Below, one piece after another: positions 1 through 6,513 of a stretch of 17,909 nucleotides of DNA. Numbering within the stretch: position 1 is the stretch's first letter; each line of letters opens with the position of its first letter. The notes below the pieces were generated by a model. That model saw nothing but the letters and a program-made list of their open reading frames with translations, did not search any database and was not told the DNA's origin. The DNA is taken from the NCBI GenBank assembly GCA_937981515.1, contig CALJNY010000236.1, forward strand, positions 1 through 17,909, given 5' to 3'. A program made the translations under genes and the position numbers. This DNA is from an uncultured Collinsella sp. Lineage in GTDB: Bacteria > Actinomycetota > Coriobacteriia > Coriobacteriales > Coriobacteriaceae.

Positions 1-26
1 CCGCGCTACGCGCGGCGGGGCTTTTT
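1..26 (+). terminator. Tail of an intrinsic terminator of an upstream gene (cut by window start)
   Basis: CCGCGC (1-6), loop TAC and GCGCGG (10-15) form a perfect hairpin. It is followed by CGGGGC and TTTTT (22-26). The CGGGGC after the visible stem probably pairs with a GCCCCG lying just outside the window, so the full stem would be longer. It belongs to a plus-strand gene left of the window. Confidence 0.7.
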
Positions 27-545
27 GTGCCTCGTCGATGCCCCGAGATGGGCAAAACCAAGGCATGCTGCCCGCTGCGGATAGGTGGTGTACTTCCCAG
101 CGTGCATTTTTGGGAGTATTCAGCAAGCTCTTAAGAATGCATAACGTTTTGAATGGCCCGTAGTGGTCCGCAGGCGCCCATCGGCAGCCATTGTGGGCGG
201 GCTATCGATGAGTGGAGGGGGTTGTTACTGAGTTTTTGCTTTGCGACGACCTGCAACACTGCTGTAACCGCGTCGTTTTGTCGTTCGCGATGGGGTCGTT
301 GGGGCCCACGGTGCTGAATACTCCGTTTTTTGCACGGCCCAAGGTGGGGTACCCTGAGACGAAGTAAAAAGATTCCTCATTTCTATGCAGATACCGATAG
401 GATTTATGCAAGATTGGGATTGTAAGCCGTGCGCGTGCATAAAATCGGCGGGAGGACGTCTGGAGGTGGCTCGGCTCCCAGAGCCTTGCGCGTGCAGAAC
501 GGTTAAAATCGGGACTCGGTCTTAGTTTTGCTTGGAAGGATGCAC
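27..545. other. Long intergenic region without a convincing gene
   Basis: About 520 bp separate the upstream terminator from the peptidase gene. Two overlapping minus-strand frames of 69 and 71 codons (202-440) lack a good ribosome binding site and resemble no family I recognise, so I do not call them. The region holds an inverted repeat (101-125 against 312-336), a 6-bp hairpin (CGCCCA 175-180 with TGGGCG 194-199) and a small hairpin GGCTC/GAGCC (468-472, 481-485). It also carries a two-block direct repeat: GCGCGTGCA at 431-439 and 488-496, and TAAAATCGG at 440-448 and 504-512. The TAAAAT at 504-509 is a possible -10 box for the peptidase gene, but no matching -35 is visible. The length and internal structure suggest a non-coding RNA or a mobile repeat; neither can be shown here. 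Confidence 0.5.
101..336. repeat. Inverted repeat pair bounding about 185 bp
   Basis: The left arm at 101-125 reads CGTGCA, then TTTTTG, then GGAGTATTCAGCA. The reverse complement of the right arm at 312-336 reads CGTGCA, then AAAAAC, then GGAGTATTCAGCA. The two arms therefore match at 19 of 25 positions, with the mismatches confined to a central six-base block. The end blocks are exact (6 and 13 bases). Such conserved ends are unlikely by chance and suggest a terminal inverted repeat or a long-range RNA pairing. No transposase lies between the arms. Confidence 0.55.
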
Positions 546-1589
546 ATGGCTTCTGTAATCGATGCTTCTCTAGAGGAGACGCTCTCCTATATCGCGGGAC
601 AGCTTAAGACGCTGACTTCTATTGCTTCGCCTACGGGCTATACCCGTGCGGCGACTGATTATCTAATGGAAACGTTGCGCGATATGGGCTTTGGGCCCGA
701 GCGCTCCAATAAAGGCAACGTGCTCGTTGAGCTTGGTGGTGAGGGTGAGCCGCTCGTACTGGCGAGCCATGTCGATACCCTGGGCGCCATGGTGCGTTCC
801 ATTAAGGACAATGGCCGCCTGCGTCCCACGACGCTTGGTGGGCACCAGTGGTCTACGGCCGATGGCGAGAACTGCACCGTCTACACGCGTGACGGTAATG
901 TCTACACGGGCGTGGTCCTCAATACCGAGCCTTCGGCGCATGTGGCCGATGAGCCGGTCAAGACCATCGAGAAGAACATGGAAATCCTGCTCGACGAGAA
1001 CGTTGACAGCAAGGATGACGTGCTTGAGCTGGGCATTCAGACGGGCGACATCATCGCTATGGATCCGCGCACCACGGTGACGGAGAGCGGCTACATCAAG
1101 AGTCGCTTCCTTGACGACAAGCTGTCCGCGTCGATTCTGCTGGGTTTGGCCCGCGCTGTCGCCGACGGCGAGTTGACCCTTTCGCGCAAGGTTTCGCTGC
1201 TCTTTACGGTGTACGAGGAGGTCGGCCACGGCGGCGCCTTTGTGCCGGCCGACACGCGCGAGATGATCAGCGTGGACATGGGCTGCGTGGGCGACGACCT
1301 GGGCTGCACCGAGCGCATGGTTTCGATTTGCGCCAAGGATTCGGGCGGTCCGTACAACTACGATCTGGTGACCACGCTGTCCAATATCGCGCGCGAGCTG
1401 GAGCTCGATTATGCCATCGACGTGTACCCGCACTACGGCTCGGACGTCGAGGACACGCTCTCTGCCGGCTACGACATTCGTCATGGTCTGATCGGCCCCG
1501 GCGTGTACGCGAGCCACAACTACGAGCGCAGTCACATGGACGGCGTGCGCAATACCTATGAGCTGGTTCGCGCCTACGTTCAGCGCTAG
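546..1589 (+). CDS. M42 family metallo-aminopeptidase
   Basis: Predicted cytosolic di-metal (Zn or Co) exopeptidase that removes N-terminal residues from peptides; M42 enzymes often form large dodecameric shells. Visible landmarks: HVD at 75-77 (first metal His), RFLDDKLS at 187-194 (bridging Asp), EE at 224-225 in YEEVGHGG (general base and metal ligand), SVDMG with Asp244, and SHNYERSH at 323-330 with the last metal His. At 347 residues the length is normal for the family. The ATG at 546 is chosen because GGAAGG (534-539) sits six bases upstream; in-frame TTG 528 and ATG 540 are possible but overlap or precede that site. The sequence resembles the M42 branch often named after the NAGGN osmoprotectant system, but no NAGGN biosynthesis genes are nearby, so the substrate is unknown. 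The gene is monocistronic, with its own terminator. Confidence 0.9.
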   Translation: MASVIDASLEETLSYIAGQLKTLTSIASPTGYTRAATDYLMETLRDMGFGPERSNKGNVLVELGGEGEPLVLASHVDTLGAMVRSIKDNGRLRPTTLGGHQWSTADGENCTVYTRDGNVYTGVVLNTEPSAHVADEPVKTIEKNMEILLDENVDSKDDVLELGIQTGDIIAMDPRTTVTESGYIKSRFLDDKLSASILLGLARAVADGELTLSRKVSLLFTVYEEVGHGGAFVPADTREMISVDMGCVGDDLGCTERMVSICAKDSGGPYNYDLVTTLSNIARELELDYAIDVYPHYGSDVEDTLSAGYDIRHGLIGPGVYASHNYERSHMDGVRNTYELVRAYVQR

Positions 1590-1622
1590 GGGAGCAGCTT
1601 GCGACTCGGCTGACCAATCGCT

Positions 1623-1648
1623 AAGGCCCGATTTCTCGGGCCTTTTTT
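1623..1648 (+). terminator. Intrinsic terminator of the M42 peptidase gene
   Basis: AAGGCCCG (1623-1630) pairs with CGGGCCTT (1637-1644) around a six-base loop ATTTCT. It is followed by a run of T. Position and polarity fit the peptidase gene ending at 1589. Confidence 0.9.
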
Positions 1649-1727
1649 CGCTTCATTCTGTTTAGTATTATACTGTATGTAACTAATTAACTTAACGTTT
1701 GGAATACTTAACGAGGTGATGCGGTGT
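1649..1727 (+). promoter_or_regulatory. AT-rich leader and Shine-Dalgarno of the HTH-HipA gene
   Basis: This 80-bp gap is strikingly AT-rich against the GC-rich flanks. TATACT (1669-1674) is a reasonable -10 box, but no good -35 lies at the right distance. TTAGT (1662-1666) and ACTAA (1682-1686) are inverted and flank it, a possible operator half-site pair for the gene's own HTH domain. GAGGTGAT (1713-1720) matches the canonical anti-Shine-Dalgarno target over eight bases and fixes the start at ATG 1728. Confidence 0.4.
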
Positions 1728-3101
1728 ATGGATACGTCTGAGTACTTGTCTATGGGTGATGCTGCCCGCCTGCTGGGCGTTACGAAAGCCCGCATATCTC
1801 AACTTGCCTCATCGGGAACGCTCGCGTGCGATATTGTGGGCGGACGGAAGATGGTCGAGTACAATTCCGCGGTCGCTTATCAAAAGGTCCGCAAACGTGG
1901 ACGTCGTCCTGCGGCCGATGTGGGGCGCAAGTTTACGCTGATGTCCGCCGATTACGAGGTCGCTCGTGTCTCATTTGATCCGACGCGTGAGTTTCCCTTC
2001 GAAATCGCCGAGGTCCTCGATGCGCAACGAATGCCGTTTGGCACGTGCTCGAGCTCTTCTCCTACGGTGAATAAACGGGAGCTCAACGTGTGGTGGAGCC
2101 ATCGGTCGGTGCCTGACGTCCGCCCTGGGCTTATTTCGCGCTACCGCGAGCTGGGGATTGCTAACGGCGTTGAGGTGCCGGTTCAGTGCCTGGGTCTATC
2201 ACTTTCGGATTGTTATTGGCTGCGGCCGGCAGAATGCGACGGGCTCGAATGGCGAAACCTCAATTACTTCGAGAACGATTTTGAGCGATCGGCGCCCGAA
2301 GAGCGCTCGGGTTGGCTGGAAGGCATCGGTCTTAAAAATCCCGACAACACATCCGAGGGCGAGCTTCCTAAATCGTGGATGATTCGCAACGGTGTTCGCG
2401 TTCTGGTCAAGGGGTGCGGCATGGATGACCAACGGCCCTTTAACGAGGCGGTTGCAACGGCTCTGCATCGTCGCTTGCTGTCGGAGGGCGAGTTTGTTCC
2501 TTATACGGTTGAGCGGATGTTCGATGGCCCTGTGTGCCTGTGCGACGACTTTCTTGACGGCCGTGAGGAATACGTTCCGGCTGTTTCCGTTAAGGGCGCA
2601 CTTGGTAGCCAGCGGGGAAACTCGACGTACGACCGGTACTGCCGCTTCCTTGGTAAGCATGGAGCAGACGAGGCTGCCGTGAGAAGGTCTATGTCGCAGA
2701 TGATTGTCTGCGATGCCCTTTTGGCCAACAGCGACCGCCATTGGCGAAACTTCGGTATCATCCGTAATGTCGACACCCTGGAGATAAAACCTGCTCCGCT
2801 GTTCGATAGCGGCAACTGTCTGTGGTACAACGTACCAACTGCCGTGCTCGCAGCTGGGGAGTTTGGGTTTTCCGCTAAGCCGTTTGGGCCCGACCCTTCC
2901 GTCCAGCTGGCGCTTGCGGACTCACTCGATTGGTTCGATGCATCGCGGCTCAACGGATTTGTTGATGAGGCGATCGAGATTCTTTCGCAGAGCGAATGGG
3001 CGACGGCGGAGGGCCGACTCGAGGCCATTCGCCGTGGCCTCGAGCGTCGCGTTATCGAGGTTAGTGCTGCTATTGAAGTGCTTCGACACGTGCAGCGATA
3101 A
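1728..3101 (+). CDS. HTH domain fused to a HipA-like serine/threonine kinase
   Basis: 457 residues. The N-terminus carries a helix-turn-helix like those of excisionase/MerR-type proteins (about 8-28, AARLLGVTKARISQLA), then a basic tail KVRKRGRRP (53-61) suited to DNA contact. After a linker of unknown role, the C-terminal half shows HipA-type kinase features: LSLSDCYWL (158-165), a loop TSEGELPKSW (208-217) in the place of the HipA phosphorylated/ATP-lid loop, Lys228 in VLVKG (nucleotide Lys), the catalytic loop NSDRHWRNFG (334-343, Asp336 and Asn341) and metal-binding Asp360 in LFDSG. All key kinase residues are present, so it is probably active. HipA phosphorylates glutamyl-tRNA synthetase and CtkA-type relatives phosphorylate proteins; the target here is unknown. 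No separate HipB-like gene is adjacent. The GTG 1716 and ATG 1719 starts are rejected because the Shine-Dalgarno overlaps them. It ends 8 bases from convergent mnmA. Confidence 0.82.
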   Translation: MDTSEYLSMGDAARLLGVTKARISQLASSGTLACDIVGGRKMVEYNSAVAYQKVRKRGRRPAADVGRKFTLMSADYEVARVSFDPTREFPFEIAEVLDAQRMPFGTCSSSSPTVNKRELNVWWSHRSVPDVRPGLISRYRELGIANGVEVPVQCLGLSLSDCYWLRPAECDGLEWRNLNYFENDFERSAPEERSGWLEGIGLKNPDNTSEGELPKSWMIRNGVRVLVKGCGMDDQRPFNEAVATALHRRLLSEGEFVPYTVERMFDGPVCLCDDFLDGREEYVPAVSVKGALGSQRGNSTYDRYCRFLGKHGADEAAVRRSMSQMIVCDALLANSDRHWRNFGIIRNVDTLEIKPAPLFDSGNCLWYNVPTAVLAAGEFGFSAKPFGPDPSVQLALADSLDWFDASRLNGFVDEAIEILSQSEWATAEGRLEAIRRGLERRVIEVSAAIEVLRHVQR

Positions 3102-3109
3102 ACCTGCGG

Positions 3110-4210
3110 CTACTTAAGTGCGCTGGTCACCGTGCCGCCGCCCAAGACGACGTCGCCGCGGTAGACGACGACGGCCTGTCCGGGGGCGATGGCGCGCTGC
3201 GGCTCGTCAAAAGTCAGCAGCATTTGTCCGTCTTCGCCGCGCGTAAGGGTCGCTGCCTGGTCTTTCTGACGGTAGCGGTACTTGGCACCTACGCGAATGC
3301 CGCCGGCGTCGAGCTCCGCCTCCATGCGCGTATCCGGCGCGCTCCAGATCCACTCATCGGCCGTGAGCGCTGTGGCCGCCAGGTCCTCCGCCTCGCCCAG
3401 ATGCACGGTGTTGTTGGAGGCGTCGACGCCCGTTACGTACACGGGATGCGCCATCGCGACGCCCAGGCCCTTGCGCTGGCCGATGGTATAGCGCAGCGCG
3501 CCGTTGTGGCGTCCGACCACGCTGCCGTCGCGCCACACAATGTCGCCCGGTGTAGCGGCATGTCCGCAGCGGCGCTCGATATAGCCCGCGTAGTCGCCGT
3601 CCGCGATAAAGCAGATATCCTCGCTTTCGGCCTTCTTGGCGTTGATGAAGCCCTGTTCGTCGGCTATGCGGCGTACGTCGCGCTCCTTGTCCAGGCCTGC
3701 CAGCGGAAAGATCGTGCGCGACAGCCGCTCCTGCGTAAGCGAATACAAAAAGTAACTCTGGTCTTTTTTGGGGTCCTCGCCGCGATGCAGCTGCCAGGTG
3801 CCGTCGGGCGCCTGGCTTGTTTTGGCATAGTGGCCCGTGGCGATGTGGTCGCAGCCCATATCCAGCGCCGCATCGAGCAACGCGCCAAACTTAATGTGGC
3901 GGTTGCAGATGATGCACGGGTTGGGCGTCAGCCCTTCCTGGTAGGCGGTCACAAAGCGCTCGATCACGTTGCGGTCGAAGGTTTGCTGCAGGTCGAGCAC
4001 ATGGTGGGGTATCCCCAGGCGCTCGGCGACGGCCTTTGCATCGGCGATGTCGCGGTCGACCTTACTCATGCCTGTTGCGGGATCGGGCGCGGGGCAGGTG
4101 AGGCGCATGGTGGCACCGACGCATTCGTAACCCTGACTTTTGAGCAGATACGCGGTCACGCTGGAATCGACGCCGCCGCTCATGGCGACGAGCACGCGCT
4201 TATTGTGCAT
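3110..4210 (-). CDS. mnmA: tRNA 2-thiouridine(34) synthase MnmA
   Basis: ATP-dependent cytoplasmic enzyme that adenylates U34 of Lys, Glu and Gln tRNAs and replaces the 2-oxygen with sulfur delivered as persulfide from a cysteine desulfurase. 366 residues, a full-length family member. Seen: PP-loop AMSGGVDSS (9-17), NPCIICNRHIKFG (97-109) with Cys102 as the expected catalytic Cys, ATGHYAK (124-130), KKDQSYFLY (148-156), SEDICFI (196-202) with Cys200 as the partner Cys, and YTIGQRKGLG (241-250). The C-terminal beta-barrel ends in GGGTVTSALK. An AAGGAG site lies nine bases before the ATG. The gene lies downstream of cysK in the same direction, but a terminator-like hairpin sits between them. 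Its 3' end is 8 bases from the convergent HipA-like gene, with no hairpin between. Confidence 0.97.
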   Translation of the reverse strand: MHNKRVLVAMSGGVDSSVTAYLLKSQGYECVGATMRLTCPAPDPATGMSKVDRDIADAKAVAERLGIPHHVLDLQQTFDRNVIERFVTAYQEGLTPNPCIICNRHIKFGALLDAALDMGCDHIATGHYAKTSQAPDGTWQLHRGEDPKKDQSYFLYSLTQERLSRTIFPLAGLDKERDVRRIADEQGFINAKKAESEDICFIADGDYAGYIERRCGHAATPGDIVWRDGSVVGRHNGALRYTIGQRKGLGVAMAHPVYVTGVDASNNTVHLGEAEDLAATALTADEWIWSAPDTRMEAELDAGGIRVGAKYRYRQKDQAATLTRGEDGQMLLTFDEPQRAIAPGQAVVVYRGDVVLGGGTVTSALK

Positions 4211-4239
4211 GGGGAGGTTCTCCTTGGTGGCATGTGGCC

Positions 4240-4278
4240 AAAAAAGAAAAGCGGCGCGGGAGGCTGGTTCCGCGCCGC
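4240..4278 (-). terminator. Strong minus-strand hairpin with U-tract between cysK and mnmA
   Basis: On the minus strand GCGGCGCGG (4278-4270) pairs perfectly with CCGCGCCGC (4259-4251) around a ten-base loop, followed by TTTTCTTTTTT (4250-4240). This is a textbook intrinsic terminator. It lies about 110 bases after cysK and only 30 bases before the mnmA start. It may end the cysK transcript, attenuate mnmA, or both. Confidence 0.85.
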
Positions 4279-4282
4279 AGAC

Positions 4283-4291
4283 ATTGTAGCA
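4283..4291 (-). promoter_or_regulatory. Possible extended -10 promoter for mnmA
   Basis: On the minus strand TGCTACAAT (4291-4283) matches an extended -10 element (TGn plus TACAAT). No good -35 is visible 17 bases upstream. Transcription would start near 4276, inside the 5' arm of the terminator hairpin, so the promoter and the hairpin compete for the same bases. Confidence 0.35.
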
Positions 4292-4369
4292 AGTTCGGGC
4301 GTCCTGTGGGACACCCTGTTGGGATGAGCTCAGGCTGCCAGAAGAGAGGGGAGACCGGCGTGCCCTGGA

Positions 4370-4386
4370 CTCGTTCTAAGAACGAG
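4370..4386 (-). other. Small perfect hairpin just after cysK
   Basis: CTCGTTC and GAACGAG form a 7-bp stem with a three-base loop, five bases after the cysK stop codon. It has no T-run, so it is not an intrinsic terminator alone. It could protect the 3' end of the cysK message. Confidence 0.4.
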
Positions 4387-4391
4387 AAGCT

Positions 4392-5330
4392 CTAGTCCTG
4401 GAAGAGCGCCGTGGACAGGTAGCGCTCACCGGTGTCGGCGAGCAGCGCCACGATGGTCTTACCCTCGTTCTCGGGGCGCTTGGCCAGCTGCAGCGCGGCC
4501 CACACGGCGGCGCCGGACGAAATGCCCACGAGCACGCCCTCCTTGTGGCCCACGGCGCGGCCGGTGGCAAAGGCGTCGTCGTTCTCGACGGGGATGATCT
4601 CGTCATAGACCTGGGTGTCGAGGACGTCGGGCACAAAGCCGGCGCCGATGCCCTGGATTTTGTGCGGGCCGGCCTGGCCCTTGGAGAGCACCGGGGAGGT
4701 GGCGGGCTCGACGGCGACGACCTTAATCTCGGGGTTCTGCTCCTTGAGGAACTCGCCCACGCCGGTCACGGTGCCACCGGTGCCAACTCCGGCGACGAAG
4801 ATGTCGACCTGGCCGTCGGTGTCGTCCCAGATCTCGGGGCCGGTCGTGGCCTTGTGAATGGCGGGGTTGGCGGGGTTCACAAACTGGCCGGCGATGATGC
4901 TGTTGGGAGTCTCCTTCTGCAGCTCCTCGGCCTTGGCGATAGCGCCCTTCATGCCCTTGGAGCCGTCGGTGAGCACGAGCTGCGCACCGTATGCCTGCAT
5001 CAGCTTGCGGCGCTCGACGGACATGGTCTCGGGCATGGTGATGATCACCTTGTAGCCGCGGGCGGCCGCCACCGAGGCGATGCCGACGCCGGTGTTGCCG
5101 CTCGTGGGCTCGATGATGGTGTAGTCGCCGCCGCGCACGAGCTTGCCTGCCTTCTCGGCCTCGTCAATCATGTTCTTGGCGACGCGGTCTTTAACGGACC
5201 CGGCGGGGTTGAAGTATTCCAGTTTGACGAGCACGCGAGCCTTGAGGTCCTCGTCGGCCTCAAAGTGGGTAAGCTCCAGAAGCGGGGTGTGGCCGATAAG
5301 CTGATCGATGGACGTGTAAACCTTGCTCAT
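4392..5330 (-). CDS. cysK: Cysteine synthase A (O-acetylserine sulfhydrylase)
   Basis: PLP-dependent cytoplasmic enzyme that makes L-cysteine from O-acetylserine and sulfide. 312 residues, the usual length. Seen: PAGSVKDR (43-49) with Lys47 as the PLP Schiff-base lysine, the substrate loop TSGNTG (76-81), the phosphate-binding loop GTGGT (183-187), IQGIG (225-229), and SSGAA (271-275) with the Ser that contacts the PLP ring nitrogen. The ending STALFQD is typical of CysK. GGAGG (plus-strand 5337-5341) lies six bases before the ATG. It is divergent from the Rrf2 regulator, with a recognisable promoter in the gap. Cystathionine beta-synthase-like enzymes are a distant alternative, but length and motifs favour CysK. 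Confidence 0.96.
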   Translation of the reverse strand: MSKVYTSIDQLIGHTPLLELTHFEADEDLKARVLVKLEYFNPAGSVKDRVAKNMIDEAEKAGKLVRGGDYTIIEPTSGNTGVGIASVAAARGYKVIITMPETMSVERRKLMQAYGAQLVLTDGSKGMKGAIAKAEELQKETPNSIIAGQFVNPANPAIHKATTGPEIWDDTDGQVDIFVAGVGTGGTVTGVGEFLKEQNPEIKVVAVEPATSPVLSKGQAGPHKIQGIGAGFVPDVLDTQVYDEIIPVENDDAFATGRAVGHKEGVLVGISSGAAVWAALQLAKRPENEGKTIVALLADTGERYLSTALFQD

Positions 5331-5362
5331 GGTGAACCTCCAAAGTGTTCAAGTTGCTGGTT

Positions 5363-5380
5363 GCCGTATGGTTTTACGGC
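5363..5380 (-). other. Hairpin in the cysK 5' leader
   Basis: GCCGTA (5363-5368) and TACGGC (5375-5380) form a 6-bp stem with a six-base loop. It lies inside the roughly 70-base leader predicted from the cysK promoter and is not followed by a T-run. Its role is unknown. Confidence 0.35.
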
Positions 5381-5402
5381 GTGTCTAGCAGCCAAACCCA
5401 TA

Positions 5403-5435
5403 AACCTTATAGGTTGTTCGTTTAGCTGTTGGCAA
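5403..5435 (-). promoter_or_regulatory. cysK promoter with a palindrome over the -10 box
   Basis: On the minus strand a -35 TTGCCA (5435-5430) and a -10 TATAAG (5411-5406) are 18 bases apart, each matching consensus at five of six positions. The palindrome AACCT-TAT-AGGTT (5403-5415) covers the -10 box exactly. A repressor bound here would block cysK, and the divergently coded Rrf2 protein is the obvious candidate. Promoter elements are seen; the operator role is inferred. Confidence 0.6.
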
Positions 5436-5541
5436 GCATAGTAGACACTAAAGCCTAGTAATGCAATAGGAAATAGAAGATTATTACGAGTCGATTAACC
5501 ATCTTGACCGGAACGGGTATTTTCAAACCCATTTTTTCGGC

Positions 5542-5547
5542 TAGAAT
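5542..5547 (+). promoter_or_regulatory. Possible -10 box of the Rrf2 regulator gene
   Basis: TAGAAT lies 36 bases before the ATG and is the best -10 candidate on this strand. A TTGACC at 5504-5509 resembles a -35 box but is 32 bases away, too far to pair with it. A weak GGGT/ACCC hairpin with a T-run (5515-5537) lies between the two. Confidence 0.25.
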
Positions 5548-5583
5548 TTCAACGGACTAAAAGACCGAAAGGCAGCAATATAT

Positions 5584-6012
5584 ATGTTGGTTTCTACTAA
5601 GGGCAGGTACGCCCTGCGCGTTATGGTTGACCTGGCCGAGCACCAGGCGGCCGGTCGCATCCCGCTCAAAGAGATCGCGGCGCGACAGGGGATTTCCGAG
5701 AAATATCTCGAGAACATCTTGGCTACGCTCGTGCGCGCCAACATGCTTTCGGGCATGCGTGGCAAGGGCGGCGGCTATGTGCTCACGCGTCCGCCCGAGC
5801 AGTACACGGTGGGCGAGATCCTGCGCCTGACCGAGGGTAGTCTGGCGCCGGTCGCCTGCCTGGATGGCGACTGCAAGGGCTGCTCGCGATCTGATGAGTG
5901 CCCCACGCTCGACGTGTGGAAGAACCTGGACAAGCTCATCAACGATTACCTCGACGGTGTGACGCTCGACCAGCTCGTCGCCCCCAGCGAAGGCTACGAC
6001 TACGTCATCTAG
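5584..6012 (+). CDS. Rrf2-family transcriptional regulator with a cysteine cluster
   Basis: 142 residues. The N-terminal winged helix-turn-helix is clear: STKGRYALRVMVDLA (4-18), GISEKYLENILATLVRANML (36-55) as recognition region, and the wing GMRGKGGGYVLTRP (57-70). A cysteine cluster follows, Cys92, Cys97, Cys100 and Cys106, then the dimer helix VWKNLDKLINDYLDGVTLDQLV. IscR holds a [2Fe-2S] cluster with three Cys spaced C-x5-C-x5-C; here the pattern is C-x4-C-x2-C-x5-C, so cluster binding is plausible but not proven. Divergence from cysK and proximity to mnmA point to control of cysteine or Fe-S supply, as in CymR or IscR; which one cannot be decided, so I give no symbol. AAAGG (5568-5572) is the likely ribosome site, eleven bases before the ATG. 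Confidence 0.9.
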   Translation: MLVSTKGRYALRVMVDLAEHQAAGRIPLKEIAARQGISEKYLENILATLVRANMLSGMRGKGGGYVLTRPPEQYTVGEILRLTEGSLAPVACLDGDCKGCSRSDECPTLDVWKNLDKLINDYLDGVTLDQLVAPSEGYDYVI

Positions 6013-6017
6013 CCCAC

Positions 6018-6048
6018 CTGCCATTTGGGGACGGGGTGGAAATGGTAG
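6018..6048. repeat. Short hairpin with a G-rich loop, copy 1
   Basis: CTGCCATTT (6018-6026) pairs with AAATGGTAG (6040-6048), nine pairs including one G-U, around the loop GGGGACGGGGTGG. The TTGGGGACGG core recurs in the hairpin at 7203-7233, where the stem sequence differs. It lies directly after the Rrf2 gene and before the shared terminator. Confidence 0.5.
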
Positions 6049-6080
6049 ATTTTCTTGCCCTCTGAGGATTGACAAATAAG

Positions 6081-6111
6081 AAGGCCGCCCATTTTTGCGA
6101 TGGGCGGCCTT
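6081..6111. terminator. Bidirectional intrinsic terminator between the Rrf2 and holin-like genes
   Basis: AAGGCCGCCCAT (6081-6092) and ATGGGCGGCCTT (6100-6111) form a perfect 12-bp stem with a seven-base loop. Both flanks are T-rich when read in the relevant direction. It serves two convergent genes. Confidence 0.9.
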
Positions 6112-6147
6112 TGATTTGCTCCGATGCGTTTGTGTGCCGGGGGCGTT

Positions 6148-6513
6148 TTACTCTTCGGCGATGCTGTCGAGGATGCTGCGCATGATGGACACCAGGATGC
6201 TGCCCATAAAGGCCGAGCCAAAGCCGGCGATGGAGATACCGACGCCCAACAGGTTGACCGACAGGTAGCTGGCGAGCTCCAGCATAAAGCTGTTGAGTAC
6301 GAGCTGGAAAATGCCGAGCGTAATGATCGTGAGCGGCAGCGAGATGACCGTGAGGAACGGTTTGACGAACGAATCGACGATGTTGAGGAACAGTCCCACA
6401 AAGGCAAAGCAGACCCAGGCCTCGGCAAAACCGATGGGTTGGATACCGGGAACGAGGAACGTGGCGATCGCGATGGCGATCGAGGTGAAGAGCCAGTTAA
6501 GCATAAAGCGCAT
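6148..6513 (-). CDS. Phage-holin-like small membrane protein (four-helix, PF04020-type)
   Basis: 121 residues, mostly hydrophobic, with about four predicted membrane helices: roughly 5-22, 30-50, 56-82 and 88-112. The segment NIVDSFVKPFLTVISLPLTIITLGIF, centred near residues 44-69, is the family signature (an N-x-F-V-K-P-x-L turn followed by an LPLTI-TLG helix). Despite the holin name, members occur widely as chromosomal genes without phage neighbours, and their function is unknown. No lysin or phage gene is nearby, so I do not infer lysis. AAAGGA lies eight bases before the ATG. Transcription ends at the shared terminator. Confidence 0.87.
   Translation of the reverse strand: MRFMLNWLFTSIAIAIATFLVPGIQPIGFAEAWVCFAFVGLFLNIVDSFVKPFLTVISLPLTIITLGIFQLVLNSFMLELASYLSVNLLGVGISIAGFGSAFMGSILVSIMRSILDSIAEE

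Noticed and set aside
202..440. Two overlapping minus-strand frames of 69 and 71 codons in the left intergenic region
   Set aside because: No ribosome site, no recognisable domain, and they cover part of an inverted repeat; more likely non-coding.
528..545. Upstream TTG (528) and ATG (540) starts for the peptidase
   Set aside because: The GGAAGG ribosome site at 534-539 would lie inside or against these starts; ATG 546 has proper spacing.
3224..4327. 367-codon plus-strand frame opposite mnmA
   Set aside because: Same cause: antisense shadow of a GC-rich gene with certain identity, and no family resemblance.
4545..5441. 298-codon plus-strand frame opposite cysK
   Set aside because: Glycine- and leucine-rich shadow translation; cysK on the other strand has all catalytic motifs.
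5504..5547. TTGACC and TAGAAT as a promoter pair for the Rrf2 gene
   Set aside because: The 32-base spacing is far outside the range for a sigma-70-type promoter.
6148..6513. Prophage remnant suggested by the holin-like gene
   Set aside because: No lysin, integrase, structural or attachment sequence nearby; this protein family is common in bacterial chromosomes.
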